From contig SMOI01000068.1 of NCBI GenBank assembly GCA_008000375.1, positions 1 to 64,000 of the forward strand: 64,000 nt of DNA. Reading direction: 5' to 3'. The notes beneath the pieces are model-generated. The model saw only the letters and a list, made by a program, of their open reading frames with translations. It did not search any database and was not told the origin of the DNA. Shown piece after piece: positions 1 to 9,716 of this stretch. Source of the stretch: Poteriospumella lacustris (Eukaryota; Sar; Chrysophyceae; Chromulinales; Dinobryaceae). Position 1 is the first letter of the stretch; the number at the start of each line of letters is the position of its first letter. A program made the translations under genes and the position numbers.

Positions 1-117
1 CCCTAACCCTAACCCTAACCCTAACCCTAACCCTAACCCTAACCCTAACCCTAACCCTAACCCTAACCCTAACCCTAACCAAACCCCTAACCAAACCCCT
101 AACCTAACCCAAACCCT
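1..117. repeat. Telomeric repeat array (chromosome end)
   Basis: About 13 perfect CCCTAA units run from base 1 to about 78. Degenerate units (CCAAACCCCTAA, CCTAACCCAAACCC) continue to about 117. The C-rich strand read 5'->3' at the left edge means TTAGGG repeats run outward, so this is a true left chromosome end. No subtelomeric satellite follows; unique sequence begins at once. Confidence 0.97.
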
Positions 118-187
118 ACAAGCGCGACATACAATGACATCAATACTCGGTTATGGTTATGAAACTATTTATGCATTTCACATCGCT

Positions 188-1183
188 CTATGAAGCGGCG
201 TTTAATTTTACCATGACATCAAGACACTCGGAAGTATTCTTGTCTTCCAATTGATCAAACACGCTTTTGCCGTTAACTTGCGGATCCAGAACCCACGATT
301 CCAACGTAGATTTTGCAACACCGGCCTTCACTGCTGCAGCACCAAAAGAGTCACTATCGATGTCAACCTTTAGCCAATTCATTCGTTCGCCAAGTCCCTC
401 CAACGGAGATGCCGACGCATGAACACAGTTATCGCTCACATTTGGTTCAGCTTTCAGGTCGAGTGATTGCCATTCCTTGAACATCTTCCCACGAAGAGAC
501 GTTTCAGGAGCCTTGCTGCAATCAGTTGGGCCCAAGACAGAACCTCGAAAATCTTTCCATGACAGCTTATCTGGATCAAACTCGACCACATAGTAGTGAA
601 TAGATGCATCAGGTGCAACAAATTTCCCGCGCATTGTCATGAAAAAGGCGTTGAAAGTGAAAATCGACGGGCCCGATTCCCTCTTAATTTCGCCGCAATA
701 AAAGCCACCGCCGAATTTCACCAAGGATGTTTGAAGCCATAGCGTGTTCAACCCCGCAACATCAACACCGAGCTCTCGTTGCGCATCAACAGCATTGAAT
801 GCTCTGTTCTCTTGCAAAACGGTTTCCCACGAGACACCGAAGGCTTCTTGAAACTTTTCTGCTGGGACGGGAATATCTTTTGCAGGTAACAAAGTTGCTT
901 TTGATGCGATTGCATAATAGTGCCGATCGATCAATTTTCCTTCGTCGATTTGAGGGCCGGAAAACTCGCCTTCCTTGACAACATTAATACCATTCTGTTG
1001 AAGAGCGGCGGCAACAAGTTGTTGAGTTTTAGGGTTATTCGCGTGAGGTTTCAAGAAAAGAAATGCCGAGTTCATCAACTTTGTTTCTGTTGCTGGTTGA
1101 GGGTCGTGTTGTGGAGGGGCACTCGCAACGTCAGGTTTATAGTTCTCCTCCACCTTCTTAGCTTTACTTGTTCCACCACCCAT
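188..1183 (-). CDS. Nucleoside-diphosphate-kinase-fold protein with insertion, possibly N-myristoylated
   Basis: Single-exon protein of 331 residues. The start MGGGTSKAKK fits an N-myristoylation signal (Gly2, Ser6). Residues about 41-100 (FLFLKPHANNPKTQQLVAAA onward) resemble the first half of the NDK fold, where kinases read VKPDGV. Residues about 228-272 resemble the second half, ending in CVHASASPLEGLGERMNWL, which aligns with the active-site HGSDS..SA..EI.LWF and keeps the His. About 130 residues are inserted between the halves, and the ordinary kinase is only about 150 residues long. Catalysis is therefore uncertain, and a structural or flagellar role is equally possible. The stop lies about 70 bp from the telomeric array, so the 3' UTR must run into or stop just before telomeric DNA. 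Confidence 0.75.
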   Translation of the reverse strand: MGGGTSKAKKVEENYKPDVASAPPQHDPQPATETKLMNSAFLFLKPHANNPKTQQLVAAALQQNGINVVKEGEFSGPQIDEGKLIDRHYYAIASKATLLPAKDIPVPAEKFQEAFGVSWETVLQENRAFNAVDAQRELGVDVAGLNTLWLQTSLVKFGGGFYCGEIKRESGPSIFTFNAFFMTMRGKFVAPDASIHYYVVEFDPDKLSWKDFRGSVLGPTDCSKAPETSLRGKMFKEWQSLDLKAEPNVSDNCVHASASPLEGLGERMNWLKVDIDSDSFGAAAVKAGVAKSTLESWVLDPQVNGKSVFDQLEDKNTSECLDVMVKLNAAS

Positions 1184-1607
1184 TGAGCCAACGCTGTCAA
1201 ACTTACGAACGAGATATCAATATCCAGAAAAACACCAATCAGATGCCCGCTCTTATAATATGGTTGAACCAACAAAGAGAAAACTGATTCGCCTCCACAG
1301 CACGAACAGTTACAGTTACCACTTTTTGGTCTGCTCGATGATCGATGATCGACTGCTCGATGCTAAGCGAAACGGGCGACACTGCTTGAGTGTTCACATG
1401 ATGACAATGGCCATATGGAGATTTCTTTCATTTCTTCACATCAAATGCCTATCTCGAGATCTCTTCGGGATAATGTTGCAGCTCTTGGTCCACCTTTTAT
1501 CAGTTTGAAGGATGGAATAGTGGCCCGCGCTACGTTCAGTGGAAAGGAAGATAATTGGAGAAGTCGCTTTCGCATTGAACGCGCATTACACGCTGCTGGC
1601 GAACACC
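1184..1607. other. Divergent intergenic spacer
   Basis: Promoter region between the NDK-like gene (minus) and the coiled-coil gene (plus). There is a short ATCGATGATCGA-type direct and inverted repeat near 1335-1357. An open frame at 1415-1642 (+) overlaps the start of the next gene in another frame; I recognise nothing in it. Confidence 0.4.
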
Positions 1608-2054
1608 ATGCCACAATCTCCAAGCGAAGTTTCCATAAATGATAAACCTTGGCAACTTCCATTGAGGAAGCAAACCCAATCCCGCGCCAAGGTCTCCAAA
1701 GACAGCTCTGCAACTCCTGAAAGTCTGGAGATGGAATGCGCCAGGTTGCGTATTCAACTTATGCAGAGTCATCAGTTTCAAGACGTAATACAAAGAAAAT
1801 CTTCCGAACTATCTGCTGTAATGTCTCGTCTATTTGAACAACACAGAGCACTCGAGGAAGTCGTCAAGACAAAAGATATTGAAATCGATTATCTACGAAG
1901 TAAAGTAGCCATTCTTGAACAAGGATTGAACTCTTCTGCGACTTGCACCCGCTGTCAAGCTCTTCAGTGTCGTCTTCAGAATCTTGAGGGCGCTCTTCTT
2001 CACATATCCGACGTGATTGCTGCTTCTCGAAATGATGATCTGGCCGGTCGCTAG
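1608..2054 (+). CDS. Small coiled-coil protein of unknown function
   Basis: Protein of 148 residues from the ATG at 1608. The frame is open upstream to 1539, but only from a GTG, so an upstream exon is possible. After a basic Ser-rich N-terminus, residues about 45-105 form a heptad-rich coiled coil (for example LEMECARLRIQLMQ and LFEQHRALEEVVK). A CTRCQALQCRLQ segment follows, with three Cys residues that could bind metal or form disulphides. I do not recognise the family. The heptads and ordinary composition argue for a real gene, but there is no homology support. Confidence 0.5.
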   Translation: MPQSPSEVSINDKPWQLPLRKQTQSRAKVSKDSSATPESLEMECARLRIQLMQSHQFQDVIQRKSSELSAVMSRLFEQHRALEEVVKTKDIEIDYLRSKVAILEQGLNSSATCTRCQALQCRLQNLEGALLHISDVIAASRNDDLAGR

Positions 2055-2567
2055 AGGTTTGTAAGCTCATGGATCTCTCTTCTATGTTTTCCGGTGCGTA
2101 ATTAGATGGATATTCAAAATAAATATTACACCCTCGTTCTCGTTACAATGAAATCTTCATTTTCGTCTGTCATACTGTTTTGTTATTGTTGGTGTTAGTG
2201 TTGGTTTTAGGTTTCGAAAACTATGAAATTGGTTTGATATCGTTGGAATTCCACACAAACCTTCCAGCCCTCTCGTATAGGCTTTATGTCTTTCGCCATC
2301 TTCTGGGAAACTGTCCTTTAATATCGGGACCAAGGTATTTACAGCAGGTTCAGAGCCTGGTCGCACTCTGATTCCTCCACCGTAATCTGTCTGCCGACAA
2401 ATGCCGGAGACAACGTTGTCGCGACAACTGCGTCGTTGGGGCAGCTCGCACATCGATCATCGCTCATCGCTCGTCGATGGTCTGTTTTGGTCGACATGAG
2501 AACCAGTTAGCCGACTCATATTCTGGTCGCACTGTTCGCAATTTATCTCTCACAAGTACAGGCAAAG
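2055..2567. other. Intergenic region, nothing recognised
   Basis: AT-richer spacer between the coiled-coil gene and NDUFB7. Short TCATCG/TCGTCG repeats lie near 2453-2475. It should contain the NDUFB7 promoter. No convincing ORF on either strand. Confidence 0.4.
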
Positions 2568-2864
2568 ATGGTTCACGGAACTGGTGTGACAAGAGAGGAT
2601 ATGGTGAACAATCTTGTTCCTCTCCACGTACGAGACAACTGTGCAGGGGTTCTCATTCCTCTCAACAAGTAAGTCCAATCGGCCAAGCGATATTTCACCT
2701 CTTTCTTTCATCATCCTATTTTCTCTATTTTTGTGGTTTCTAGCTGCCGAAGACAGAACATGTTTTTGCCCTGGCAATGTGAAGAACAGCGTCACAGCTA
2801 CGAAATTTGCCTATACAAAGAATACGAAAAACGCCGAGAGCTGAAGAAGCAGGGCGTGAATTAA
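2568..2864 (+). CDS. NDUFB7: NADH dehydrogenase (complex I) subunit NDUFB7/B18
   Basis: Two exons, 2568-2668 and 2744-2864, joined across a 75-bp GTAAGT...TTTCTAG intron, give 73 residues. The spliced protein reads RDNCAGVLIPLNNCRRQ then LPWQCEEQRHSYEICLYKEY. It holds a perfect twin CX9C pattern: Cys-9 residues-Cys spans the splice junction, and the second pair is in exon 2. This is the hallmark of NDUFB7, a subunit on the intermembrane-space side of mitochondrial complex I imported by the Mia40 relay. Neither exon alone is long enough to stand out as a gene. The family is otherwise somewhat longer at the C-terminus, so this is a minimal version. Confidence 0.9.
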
Positions 2865-2965
2865 AATTTAACTAATGCATTGATAAGTACTTGTTCGGTC
2901 ATTCGATTCATGTGGTTACCGCGCAGGAGACCTAGTTAGATCGCAGCAACAGTCGGGCACGTGCC

Positions 2966-4206
2966 CTACTGCTCAGCGGGTGGTTGGAGAGACGCAGAAT
3001 CCAACGCTAAGCCCATATTGGCCAAGCCGTTGTCGACATGAAGAGTGCATCCTGTGACTCCACTCGAGAGGTCCGAAAGCAGGAATGCGGCGACACTGCC
3101 AACGTCATCGCTGACCAAGCGACGCCGAAGTGGCGCGTTGTTCTCGCTGTAGTCGATGGCCTTCTCGATGAAAGTTCTTGAGTCTACCGTCGCAGCACCG
3201 GCACTTGGTCCGCCAATTGCCTATGGAAACAGAAAAGTCATCGATGGAAGCACTATCCACCGAAGAACGTCCGAGTTACCTTCGCCGCTCTGGACGCCAG
3301 AGGACCCGCAGAAATACAGTTGATGCGAAGTGGTCTCTTCGTCAAAGCAGCATCCGACGCTTCGTTGCTACTATACTCAGCCAATCGCCCCAGTTCATAA
3401 GCCAGCGTTCGCGTGTCTGACTCCAGAGCTGCCTTCGCCGAGGACATTCCGCCGCCATAACCCGCGACGGCTCGTTCCGCAGCGAGATACGACAAAGAAA
3501 CGAATGCACCTCCGTCAGTCATGAGCGGTGCGAAATGCCGTGCAATAGACACCAAAGAAAATGCAGACGAAGAAACGGCTGACAAATACCCGGCGCGACT
3601 TGTTTGGAGAAGCGGCTTCGCGACCTCCGGTCCGTTGGCCAAGGCGTGTACAACTCCGTCGACGCGCCCAAAATCCGCCTTCACTTTCTCGGCCACCTCA
3701 GATATGGAAAACTTGTCAAACGCTCGATAGCGCTTCGACTGTGACACACTCTCCGGAACAGATTCGGCATCATCAAACGAGGCGTCCAGAGGGTAGATCT
3801 GATTGCGAGTTCGCGATCAGACCGAGTCGTGTCAGAATCAGAACTTTTTCGGATTTACCTTCGCAATGGACATTTTCGATCCATTTGATAGAGCCATATC
3901 TTGATCGAACTGCCCCCGCTCAAGATTCATCGTGAACAACGGCATAACTGGTGGCCAGGTTCCCAGCAAAATGCGCGCACCCGCCTCTGCACATGCTTTT
4001 GCGATAGCCCAGCCATAGCCAGTCGAATCGGCGACACCAGCGACGAAGATGGTCTTCCCTCTCAAATCAATTTTCAAGCCGTCGACATTCATCCCAAGCG
4101 TCGCCCTCTGTCTCGAGAAAAGACGTGGCTTGGTGAGAGATTGAAACTGGAAGCCACACACGGCAAGCAATGTGCTCAAGAACACAATGGCAACCAATCT
4201 ACACAT
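2966..4206 (-). CDS. fabI: Plastid enoyl-[acyl-carrier-protein] reductase (NADH)
   Basis: Three exons on the minus strand: 4206-3859, 3798-3280 and 3220-2966. The 60- and 59-bp introns both lie between codons; the protein has 373 residues. It catalyses the last reduction of each type II fatty-acid cycle. The N-terminus is a hydrophobic signal peptide ending ...LLAVCG followed by [12 protein letters not shown]: Phe19 after the predicted cleavage site plus basic/Ser residues is the bipartite leader of complex red plastids. The mature part has the NAD-binding segment ([17 protein letters not shown], 54-70), [11 protein letters not shown] (170-180), the catalytic pair Tyr230/Lys238 in YGGGMSSAK with the plant-type spacing, and the C-terminal NAPL and [14 protein letters not shown] segments. 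It resembles the plant enzyme closely throughout. The leader includes no other plausible start. Confidence 0.95.
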
Positions 4207-4933
4207 GTTTGCAAATGGTTGACAACAAGTGAAGTGAAGCGAAGCGAAGTGTAGGTAGGATATGGATACCAACACTTCACTTCGTCCAGCTGGAGCTGCT
4301 GCCGATGACGCGCTCGGTGGCGGTGCGGTCGGGTCATGACGACGAACACGACGACGACGACGAACACGACGACGACGACGAACACGACGACGAACGACCA
4401 GGGTGTGATGCGCACTGCGCAAATATGCGCATGCGCGCGCATGCGCGCGCGCGCGCGCAGGTGCGCATGGCGATGTTCGTTTGCGCACTTGCGCACTAGC
4501 CGTTAAAATTGCCTGTTTAGCAGGCAGAAACTAGAGGTTGGCACCTCCTTGTAACGAATCAACGTAGAGCTCTCTGCTAAAAAGCATGACATGATGACGA
4601 TGTGCGCATATGCGCGCGCGCGCGCGCTGCGCACTTTTTGTGCGCTTTTGCGCGCGCATGCGCGCGCACTTTTCCAAGAGGGTGCGCATCACACACTGCG
4701 AACGACGAACACGACGTCGTCGTCATGTCGTCATGTCGTCGTCGTCATGTCGTCATTGCTTCGTCATCATCATGCCCCATGCTGGTCTGTTCTGTTCAGC
4801 GGTTCTGCTCCTGTTTGTTCTTTGACTCATTTACCCCCGTGGCTTCATGATATGGTGCAGCGTTATCATTGCACAAAGTGAGACCCAAGTTGTCCATTTT
4901 GAGTTTCATCTGCCTCTGGTGATTGGACGAACG
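4207..4933. other. Divergent spacer with inverted GAC/GTC and alternating purine-pyrimidine repeats
   Basis: The 727-bp spacer between fabI (minus) and frataxin (plus) holds a GACGACGAACAC-type array (about 4338-4400), a GCGCAT/GCGCGC alternating tract (about 4425-4475), then about 130 bp of ordinary sequence. A second GCGCAT/GCGC tract (about 4604-4675) and a CGTCGTCATGTCGTC array (about 4700-4755) follow. The two outer arrays are complementary to each other. A small hairpin, GCCTG-TTTAG-CAGGC, lies near 4511-4525. Confidence 0.8.
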
Positions 4934-5380
4934 ATGCTGAGATTGTCTTCTTATCGACCCCTCCTGAAACCCTTTCAATTACGAGAGATTTCTCGGAGAC
5001 TCTTGTCTGATATCCCGCGGCCGACTTCACGGAAGCGATCCTCCCCAACCCCGGAGATCGATTTCGCTGAAGAAGCGCAGCGGATGTTTAAATCTATAGA
5101 AGCGGCCGTTGCTCCATTGGAATCGCAAAACACAAATTTCAACGTCAGCTACGGGAACGATGGGGAGTTAGTAATAGCTACGCATCGAGGACGTCACATC
5201 CTAAAGGTAGATGGCAATCGCCGCCTTATAGTGCTCCAGAGCTACTTCTCCGGTTTTCACAAATACGCCTTCTTCCCTGAAGAGCAGACGTGGCTATCTA
5301 TACAAGATGGCCATGACTTACGAGGACTCTTGACGAGAGACCTTATGCGCCATTGTATTGGGGTTCCGGCTTTTCAGTAG
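4934..5380 (+). CDS. FXN: Frataxin-like mitochondrial iron-sulfur cluster assembly protein
   Basis: Protein of 148 residues from the ATG at 4934. The N-terminus MLRLSSYRPLLKPFQLREI is basic and hydroxylated without acids, a typical mitochondrial presequence. The frataxin/CyaY domain covers about residues 45-145: an acidic helix (EIDFAEEAQRMFKSIEAAV), the strands GELVIATHRGRHILKVDGNRRLIVLQSYFSG with the family's Ser-Gly turn, HKYAFF..EQTWLSIQDG (matching the conserved Trp strand) and the closing LRGLLTRDL helix. Frataxin stimulates cysteine desulfurase in Fe-S assembly. The fit is by fold pattern, with modest identity, and the usual first-strand region is shortened. An upstream in-frame ATG at 4847 would give a worse leader. 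Confidence 0.8.
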   Translation: MLRLSSYRPLLKPFQLREISRRLLSDIPRPTSRKRSSPTPEIDFAEEAQRMFKSIEAAVAPLESQNTNFNVSYGNDGELVIATHRGRHILKVDGNRRLIVLQSYFSGFHKYAFFPEEQTWLSIQDGHDLRGLLTRDLMRHCIGVPAFQ

Positions 5381-5486
5381 TTTCGCTTGGAGTTTGTCTT
5401 TCGTGTGCATTTTTGCGGTTCTCTGGGTAACTGCGTGTAAATACATAATTACAAGTTTCGTGTCATGTGCAGGACGTCCACCCCAT

Positions 5487-6101
5487 TTATATGATACTGG
5501 ACGAGCACAAGATCATTTTGAACTTGCTCGCCAACGGCGGAAATCGAAATCCGTCGTCGTCGAAGATGACGGTGACACTGGAGGCACCCGCCAGTGACAC
5601 GGCTGGAAATATTTCGGACGACGGCCGAATGCGGTTGATGCAAGACTGACCAAGAAGCTGGCCGTTTCTCGTAAACGAAAGCATCGGCAGATCAGTCTGG
5701 TCCCAGTACACGCCAATGACGTCGCCCTCTTTCAAACTGACTCCCTTCAGCCACCACGACGGCGACTCCGCGTTGTCGCCGTAATCCTCCAACGACTTGG
5801 ACAGATTCACATTCTTTTTGGCGCTGTATCTCATCACACCTATTTGAGCCGCAGAAGATTCGCTTCCAGCATTGGGATCAAGACGTTGTACAATAACTTC
5901 CCAGCGAGCGGTGTCGCAGTCCAAAGGACATGAGCCGAGAACTATTCCGGCTCCGACCACATTGAATCCATTTTCTCCCGCTGATACTTTCATTCCCTCA
6001 GCTCGCGCTCCCAATTTGCAAGTGAGGGCATCGTTGACGACAACGTTGCTACCCATTTCCACCCCGTTCTCCCGTGTGCCTTTTGAACAGCAGCATCCCA
6101 T
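5487..6101 (-). CDS. SPRY-domain protein with dual-acylation N-terminus
   Basis: Protein of 204 residues starting MGCCCSKGTRENG, a Gly2 myristoylation site followed by three Cys residues that are likely palmitoylated, so a membrane-anchored protein is expected. The frame continues upstream to an ATG at 6191, but the acylation motif favours 6101. The rest is one SPRY/B30.2-like domain: GIVLGSCPLDCDTARWEVIV (matching the YWEV strand), IGVMRYSA, WWLKGVSLKEGDVIGVYWDQTD with the typical GDVIGV..D signature, LSFTRNGQLLGQSC and IFPAVSLAG. SPRY domains bind peptides; the partner cannot be predicted. It converges with frataxin, leaving 106 bp between the stops. Confidence 0.85.
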   Translation of the reverse strand: MGCCCSKGTRENGVEMGSNVVVNDALTCKLGARAEGMKVSAGENGFNVVGAGIVLGSCPLDCDTARWEVIVQRLDPNAGSESSAAQIGVMRYSAKKNVNLSKSLEDYGDNAESPSWWLKGVSLKEGDVIGVYWDQTDLPMLSFTRNGQLLGQSCINRIRPSSEIFPAVSLAGASSVTVIFDDDGFRFPPLASKFKMILCSSSII

Positions 6102-6525
6102 GACTGAGTCTCTGAATGGAGCGACAACGCAGTCCAGCAAGGTTTGTGGAGAAGACTCTGCCTCGGAGTTGTCCACAGCTGTGATGCACATGTGAAGCTG
6201 CGCTCGTGGCGTTGACAGTTGCCAGGCACGTTGCCCAGTGCCCTGTTCCCACCGAAGCGGCGGAACGAGCCGCCGTCGCTGGCGGCGACTGCAACCGCCG
6301 TCGATTCTGGTCCATGTTTAGGGTGCTAATTCCATACGCCGCCAAACTAAGACTCACCCGCACCGCGAAGTTTCTGCGCCGCGGCGGCTGAGAACACGTT
6401 GGACTTCGGACTTCGACTTGGACTCAGGATCCGGGCCAACAATGGTGGACGTGATCTGCATGTGATCGGCAAGAGAAGAATCACACTCCGTCAGGATCCA
6501 CAGCACAGAGAAGTTGACGAGCAAA
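6102..6525. other. Divergent promoter region
   Basis: This 424-bp spacer lies between the SPRY gene (minus) and the ankyrin gene (plus). It includes GC-rich inverted bits such as CCGCCGTCGCTGGCGGCG near 6270-6288. No convincing coding sequence. Confidence 0.4.
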
Positions 6526-7369
6526 ATGGCGGACAGCGCGAAAGTTCCAGACTATCTGCTCAGCAAGAACCAGCAAACGACGGCAGAAAATGTTGACCTG
6601 TTCCATAGCGCTGAAAGGGGGGACGTGGCCTCGGTCAGAAGCCTGTTGACGAATGGTGCCAATCCAAATTTCTTTCATCGTCCGGACGACCAAAAAAATG
6701 CGTTGCATGTTGCGTCAGAAAACGGCCATGATTCCGTTGTGCAGTGCTTACTTGAACATGGCGCTGTTGCCAGCAGCATCGCCGCAACTGACCAAAGTAA
6801 TGCTTTGAACCTTGCCACTCGCAACCCCCGTTGCAGCGCACAATTGGTGGAACTTCTCATTGACCACGGAGCGGACCCCTCGCACGGTAAGCCGTGCCGC
6901 GTAACCGCGTCTGTCGATGGTGCGCGCTTTACGTGTGTCTTCTTCGTTGTTTGTCTTCAAAGCGAATGGATATGGCAATACGCCTCTTCATGAAGCTGCC
7001 CTGTGCGGAAACCTGGCAGTTACCGAAGCTCTGCTTGGCCGCGGCGTTTCCGCGGCGGCTGTCAATCACAAAGGATCCACCCCTCTTCACTCAATCTGCT
7101 ACTCCAGGAGCGCAGATCAAAATGCGCTGCAGCAAATTGGAGAGCTCCTGCTGATGAGCGGCGGAGTGATTGACGCCACTGACAAACACATGATGACGCC
7201 GCTTCTGGTGGCGGTTTCGATGGGCAATCGGGAGCTCTTGCACTGGCTGCTCCGGAAGGGCGCCAACGTCGACGCCCGCGACGACACCGGACGAAACGCC
7301 GCCGACATCGCGCGATTCTACGAGCATCACGCCCTTTTCGAGGAGCTATCGAGGCGTCTTCACAAGTGA
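6526..7369 (+). CDS. Ankyrin-repeat protein
   Basis: Two exons, 6526-6886 and 6963-7369, with a 76-bp intron, give 255 residues. The start is the ATG at 6526 (MADSAKVPDYLL). The spliced junction reads DPSHANGYGNTPLHEAA, restoring an ankyrin consensus across the intron. About six repeats are visible: DLFHSAERGDVASVRSLLTN, NALHVASENGHDSVVQCLLE, NALNLATRN..SAQLVELLID, NTPLHEAALCGNLAVTEALL, STPLHSICYS and TPLLVAVSMGNRELLHWLLRK, with a C-terminal cap. There is no other domain. It resembles gankyrin-type proteins in size, but ankyrin repeats alone do not show which partner is bound. Confidence 0.85.
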
Positions 7370-8363
7370 TCTGGTGGCGCGAAGTTGTGTAATTAATTCG
7401 TTTAGAGTCTTCCGCAGTGCGGCCAATCGAGGACAGAGGCAGCGGGAAGAATTCGGGAAAAATGAAACACGAATAAGAAAAACAGCGATGTTTGGCGCAC
7501 CCCTGTGAGACACACGCAAGCCACGTGTAGGTTCTGGCTGCCGGCGCTGCGGAGGTGGTGGGCAAAAGAGAAGGAAGCGCAACACGTTCGCGCGAGAAAT
7601 CAATGGAGTAACGACACACCTCCGACGTCGTGCGACTCTTCCCATCGCAGTTCATCGGCAACCAGCACTGCGACAGTGCGCTCATCCGGACAGGTCAAAC
7701 AGCAACGCGCAAAACAAACGACCGCAGCCCGTCGCGTCGGCTGCGGTTGCGACAACGAATCGAAACGATCGTCGCCGTCGGATATTGACGTTTTTAAGTG
7801 AACCTCGAAGGTGCGACGAAAACCAAAAGAAAGCGCCCACCCCCGACGTGAGCGACAGCTGTGTTCGCGGGGGGTGGGCATCGTTAAGTGCAGGAAAGAA
7901 ACAAAAACAACAATCAACGCTGACTGGCAGGTCGCAAGAGCTGTCTATGCGAACAAGCGCCCACTACTCGTCCGAAATGGACCCGCGAGCGAGTGAGCAG
8001 CGACATACATGAAACCAAATGAACGGGGTCCGCCCACAAAACAAAACCGATTTCTTCGGGCGCGCAAGGATCAACTGACGGCGAACAGTGGATGTGTCCG
8101 GTCGCCCCAATGCGCAACAGCCCTGCATATGTATGTACAACGACGAGCGAACAAAATGAAAGAGCGACGGGCTCGTCGGAAAAGAAAAGAGGAGGCGTGT
8201 TCCGGTGGCATCGGCCGAACTTGTCGTTGAGAAACGATCGGCTGCAACGACGACGACGACGACGACACATCAACAAAAAGCAACAAACGACAAACAACGA
8301 AGCGAGAGGAGGGCGGCGTGGGCAGTGCTGAGGTCACACCGATGGCCAGTGCTGAGGCTGAGG
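7370..8363. other. Long convergent spacer / probable 3' UTRs
   Basis: Nearly 1 kb without a convincing gene lies between the ankyrin gene (plus) and RRM gene 1 (minus). Read on the minus strand, as RRM gene 1 would be transcribed, it is pyrimidine-rich (runs of GTTTGTTG/GTCGTCGTCG near 8240-8300). It contains UGUACAUA (rc of 8132-8139), a perfect Pumilio-type site. A long 3' UTR is the likeliest content. Confidence 0.4.
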
Positions 8364-9716
8364 TCAAAACCCGTGGAGAAAGAGAGACGGAGCGGTGGCA
8401 AGGAATGCGCTGGCCGTAGGCTTCGCGTTGGCGTGGTGAATGTCACCGCTGCTGGCGCTCGAGGCATGGTGCGAGTGGTGCGGAGCAGTGCTGGTCGGGG
8501 ATGACGCCAGGCCGTAGCCCATGCTGCCCATTTTGCTGGAACTGGAGCTGGACCACGATGGCGCGAGGTTCGAGTAGAGAGACGAAGACGTCGAGCGCGA
8601 CAGCGGCGCAGGGTTGCCCCACTCGACCATGTCGCCGTCGTACGGGGCGTCTGCATACGCTGGTGCATGGAACGTCTCGGGCTTCGACACTGGAATCGGT
8701 GCGGTCGACGGACTTGAGCCGGGGCTGTTGAGCCGGGACTCGCGCTTGGCCAACAGTTCGTCCGACGCGTAGGCGAGCGGAGCAGCGGATTCCCCGAAGA
8801 GAGAGCCCCCTCCAAAACTTGAATAGGCAGCCGTTGTCTGGCTCGAAACAGGGTTAGCACCGACCGGCTGCGTGTGGATTTGCCCAGGGTGCGAAGGGGA
8901 TGAGGACATCGACGGCGAGGAGGACGAAAACGGAGACCACTGCGGAGCCTGTGGGGGCTGTGGCGCAATGATCTGCTGCGTCTGTGGATGCAATAAATGC
9001 AGCTGTCCAGAGGACAGCTGTCCGCGGAACGCGGGAACTTGTGGCATCGGCTGTTGCGTGGAAGAAGCCTTCGCGGTGAGGTTGCACTGCAGGCGGATTC
9101 CGTGCAGCACAATCGGCGCAGCGAAGGACTGCGCCGCTGCCATCGCTGCGTGGCGTTCAAAATAGTAAAGGAAGGCGTATCCTGTATGACAAGGCGGCTC
9201 CACAGTGCGGCTGTGTCGCTTCACGGTGATGTCGGCGAGCGTTCCGTAGCGACCGAAAATCTCCTCGAGCAGCTCCTCCGTCACCACCAGCTGCAGGTGA
9301 GGGGTAGAGAACGCCACGTGGACTTGTGCCCATTGCTCTCGCGGACGCTGTCCTTCCTTGGCAGCTTGCGCAGAAGCCCAGTTAACTCTGCAAACACCGA
9401 GCACACTTGTTAGGAACAGCCATCGCAACAAAAGGAGCGAGTCTCACCTCATGATTCGACCCATAAACTTCAATCCATGTAACTCTTGAATTGCCATGCG
9501 GGCTGAGTCGGCCACTTCGTAATCCAGAAAGGCGTGCATCAGTGAGTCGCCGAATTTCCCCCTCTTCAACTCGATGTTTAGTATGCGACCGAACGGTGAG
9601 AAAAGCGCCTTGAGATGAGCTTCGTTGCAAAAGTAGGACAAGTCCCCAATGAACAGAGTTGCCCTAGTAGGAATTTGGTACTGAGTTCTGGGATCGATTG
9701 TGAATGAATCAAGCAT
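8364..9716 (-). CDS. Two-RRM RNA-binding protein, paralog 1
   Basis: Exons 9716-9448 and 9387-8364 with a 60-bp intron give 430 residues. RRM1 (about 19-90) has RNP2 LFIGDL and an RNP1-like segment ending LMHAFLDYE. RRM2 (about 105-185) starts VHVAFS and has TGYAFLYYF. A 220-residue Ser/Pro/Gln/His-rich, presumably disordered tail follows (for example SPFSSSSPSMSSSPSH). The intron falls after MGRIMR, splitting the Arg codon 2+1, at the very end of RRM1. The same architecture, with high similarity in RRM1, is found in two neighbours (minus at 13364-14532, plus at 15202-16677). This points to local duplication of an mRNA-binding regulator; no specific target can be given. Confidence 0.88.

Noticed and set aside
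1415-1642. 75-codon plus-strand frame overlapping the coiled-coil gene start
   Set aside because: Overlaps in another frame with the better-supported coiled-coil protein; no domain seen. It might be an alternative upstream exon, but I cannot support it.
4503-4590. Possible tRNA or small structured RNA between the alternating tracts
   Set aside because: There is a short hairpin, but no A/B boxes, acceptor stem or T-arm pattern could be aligned. No tRNA was recognised elsewhere in the window either.
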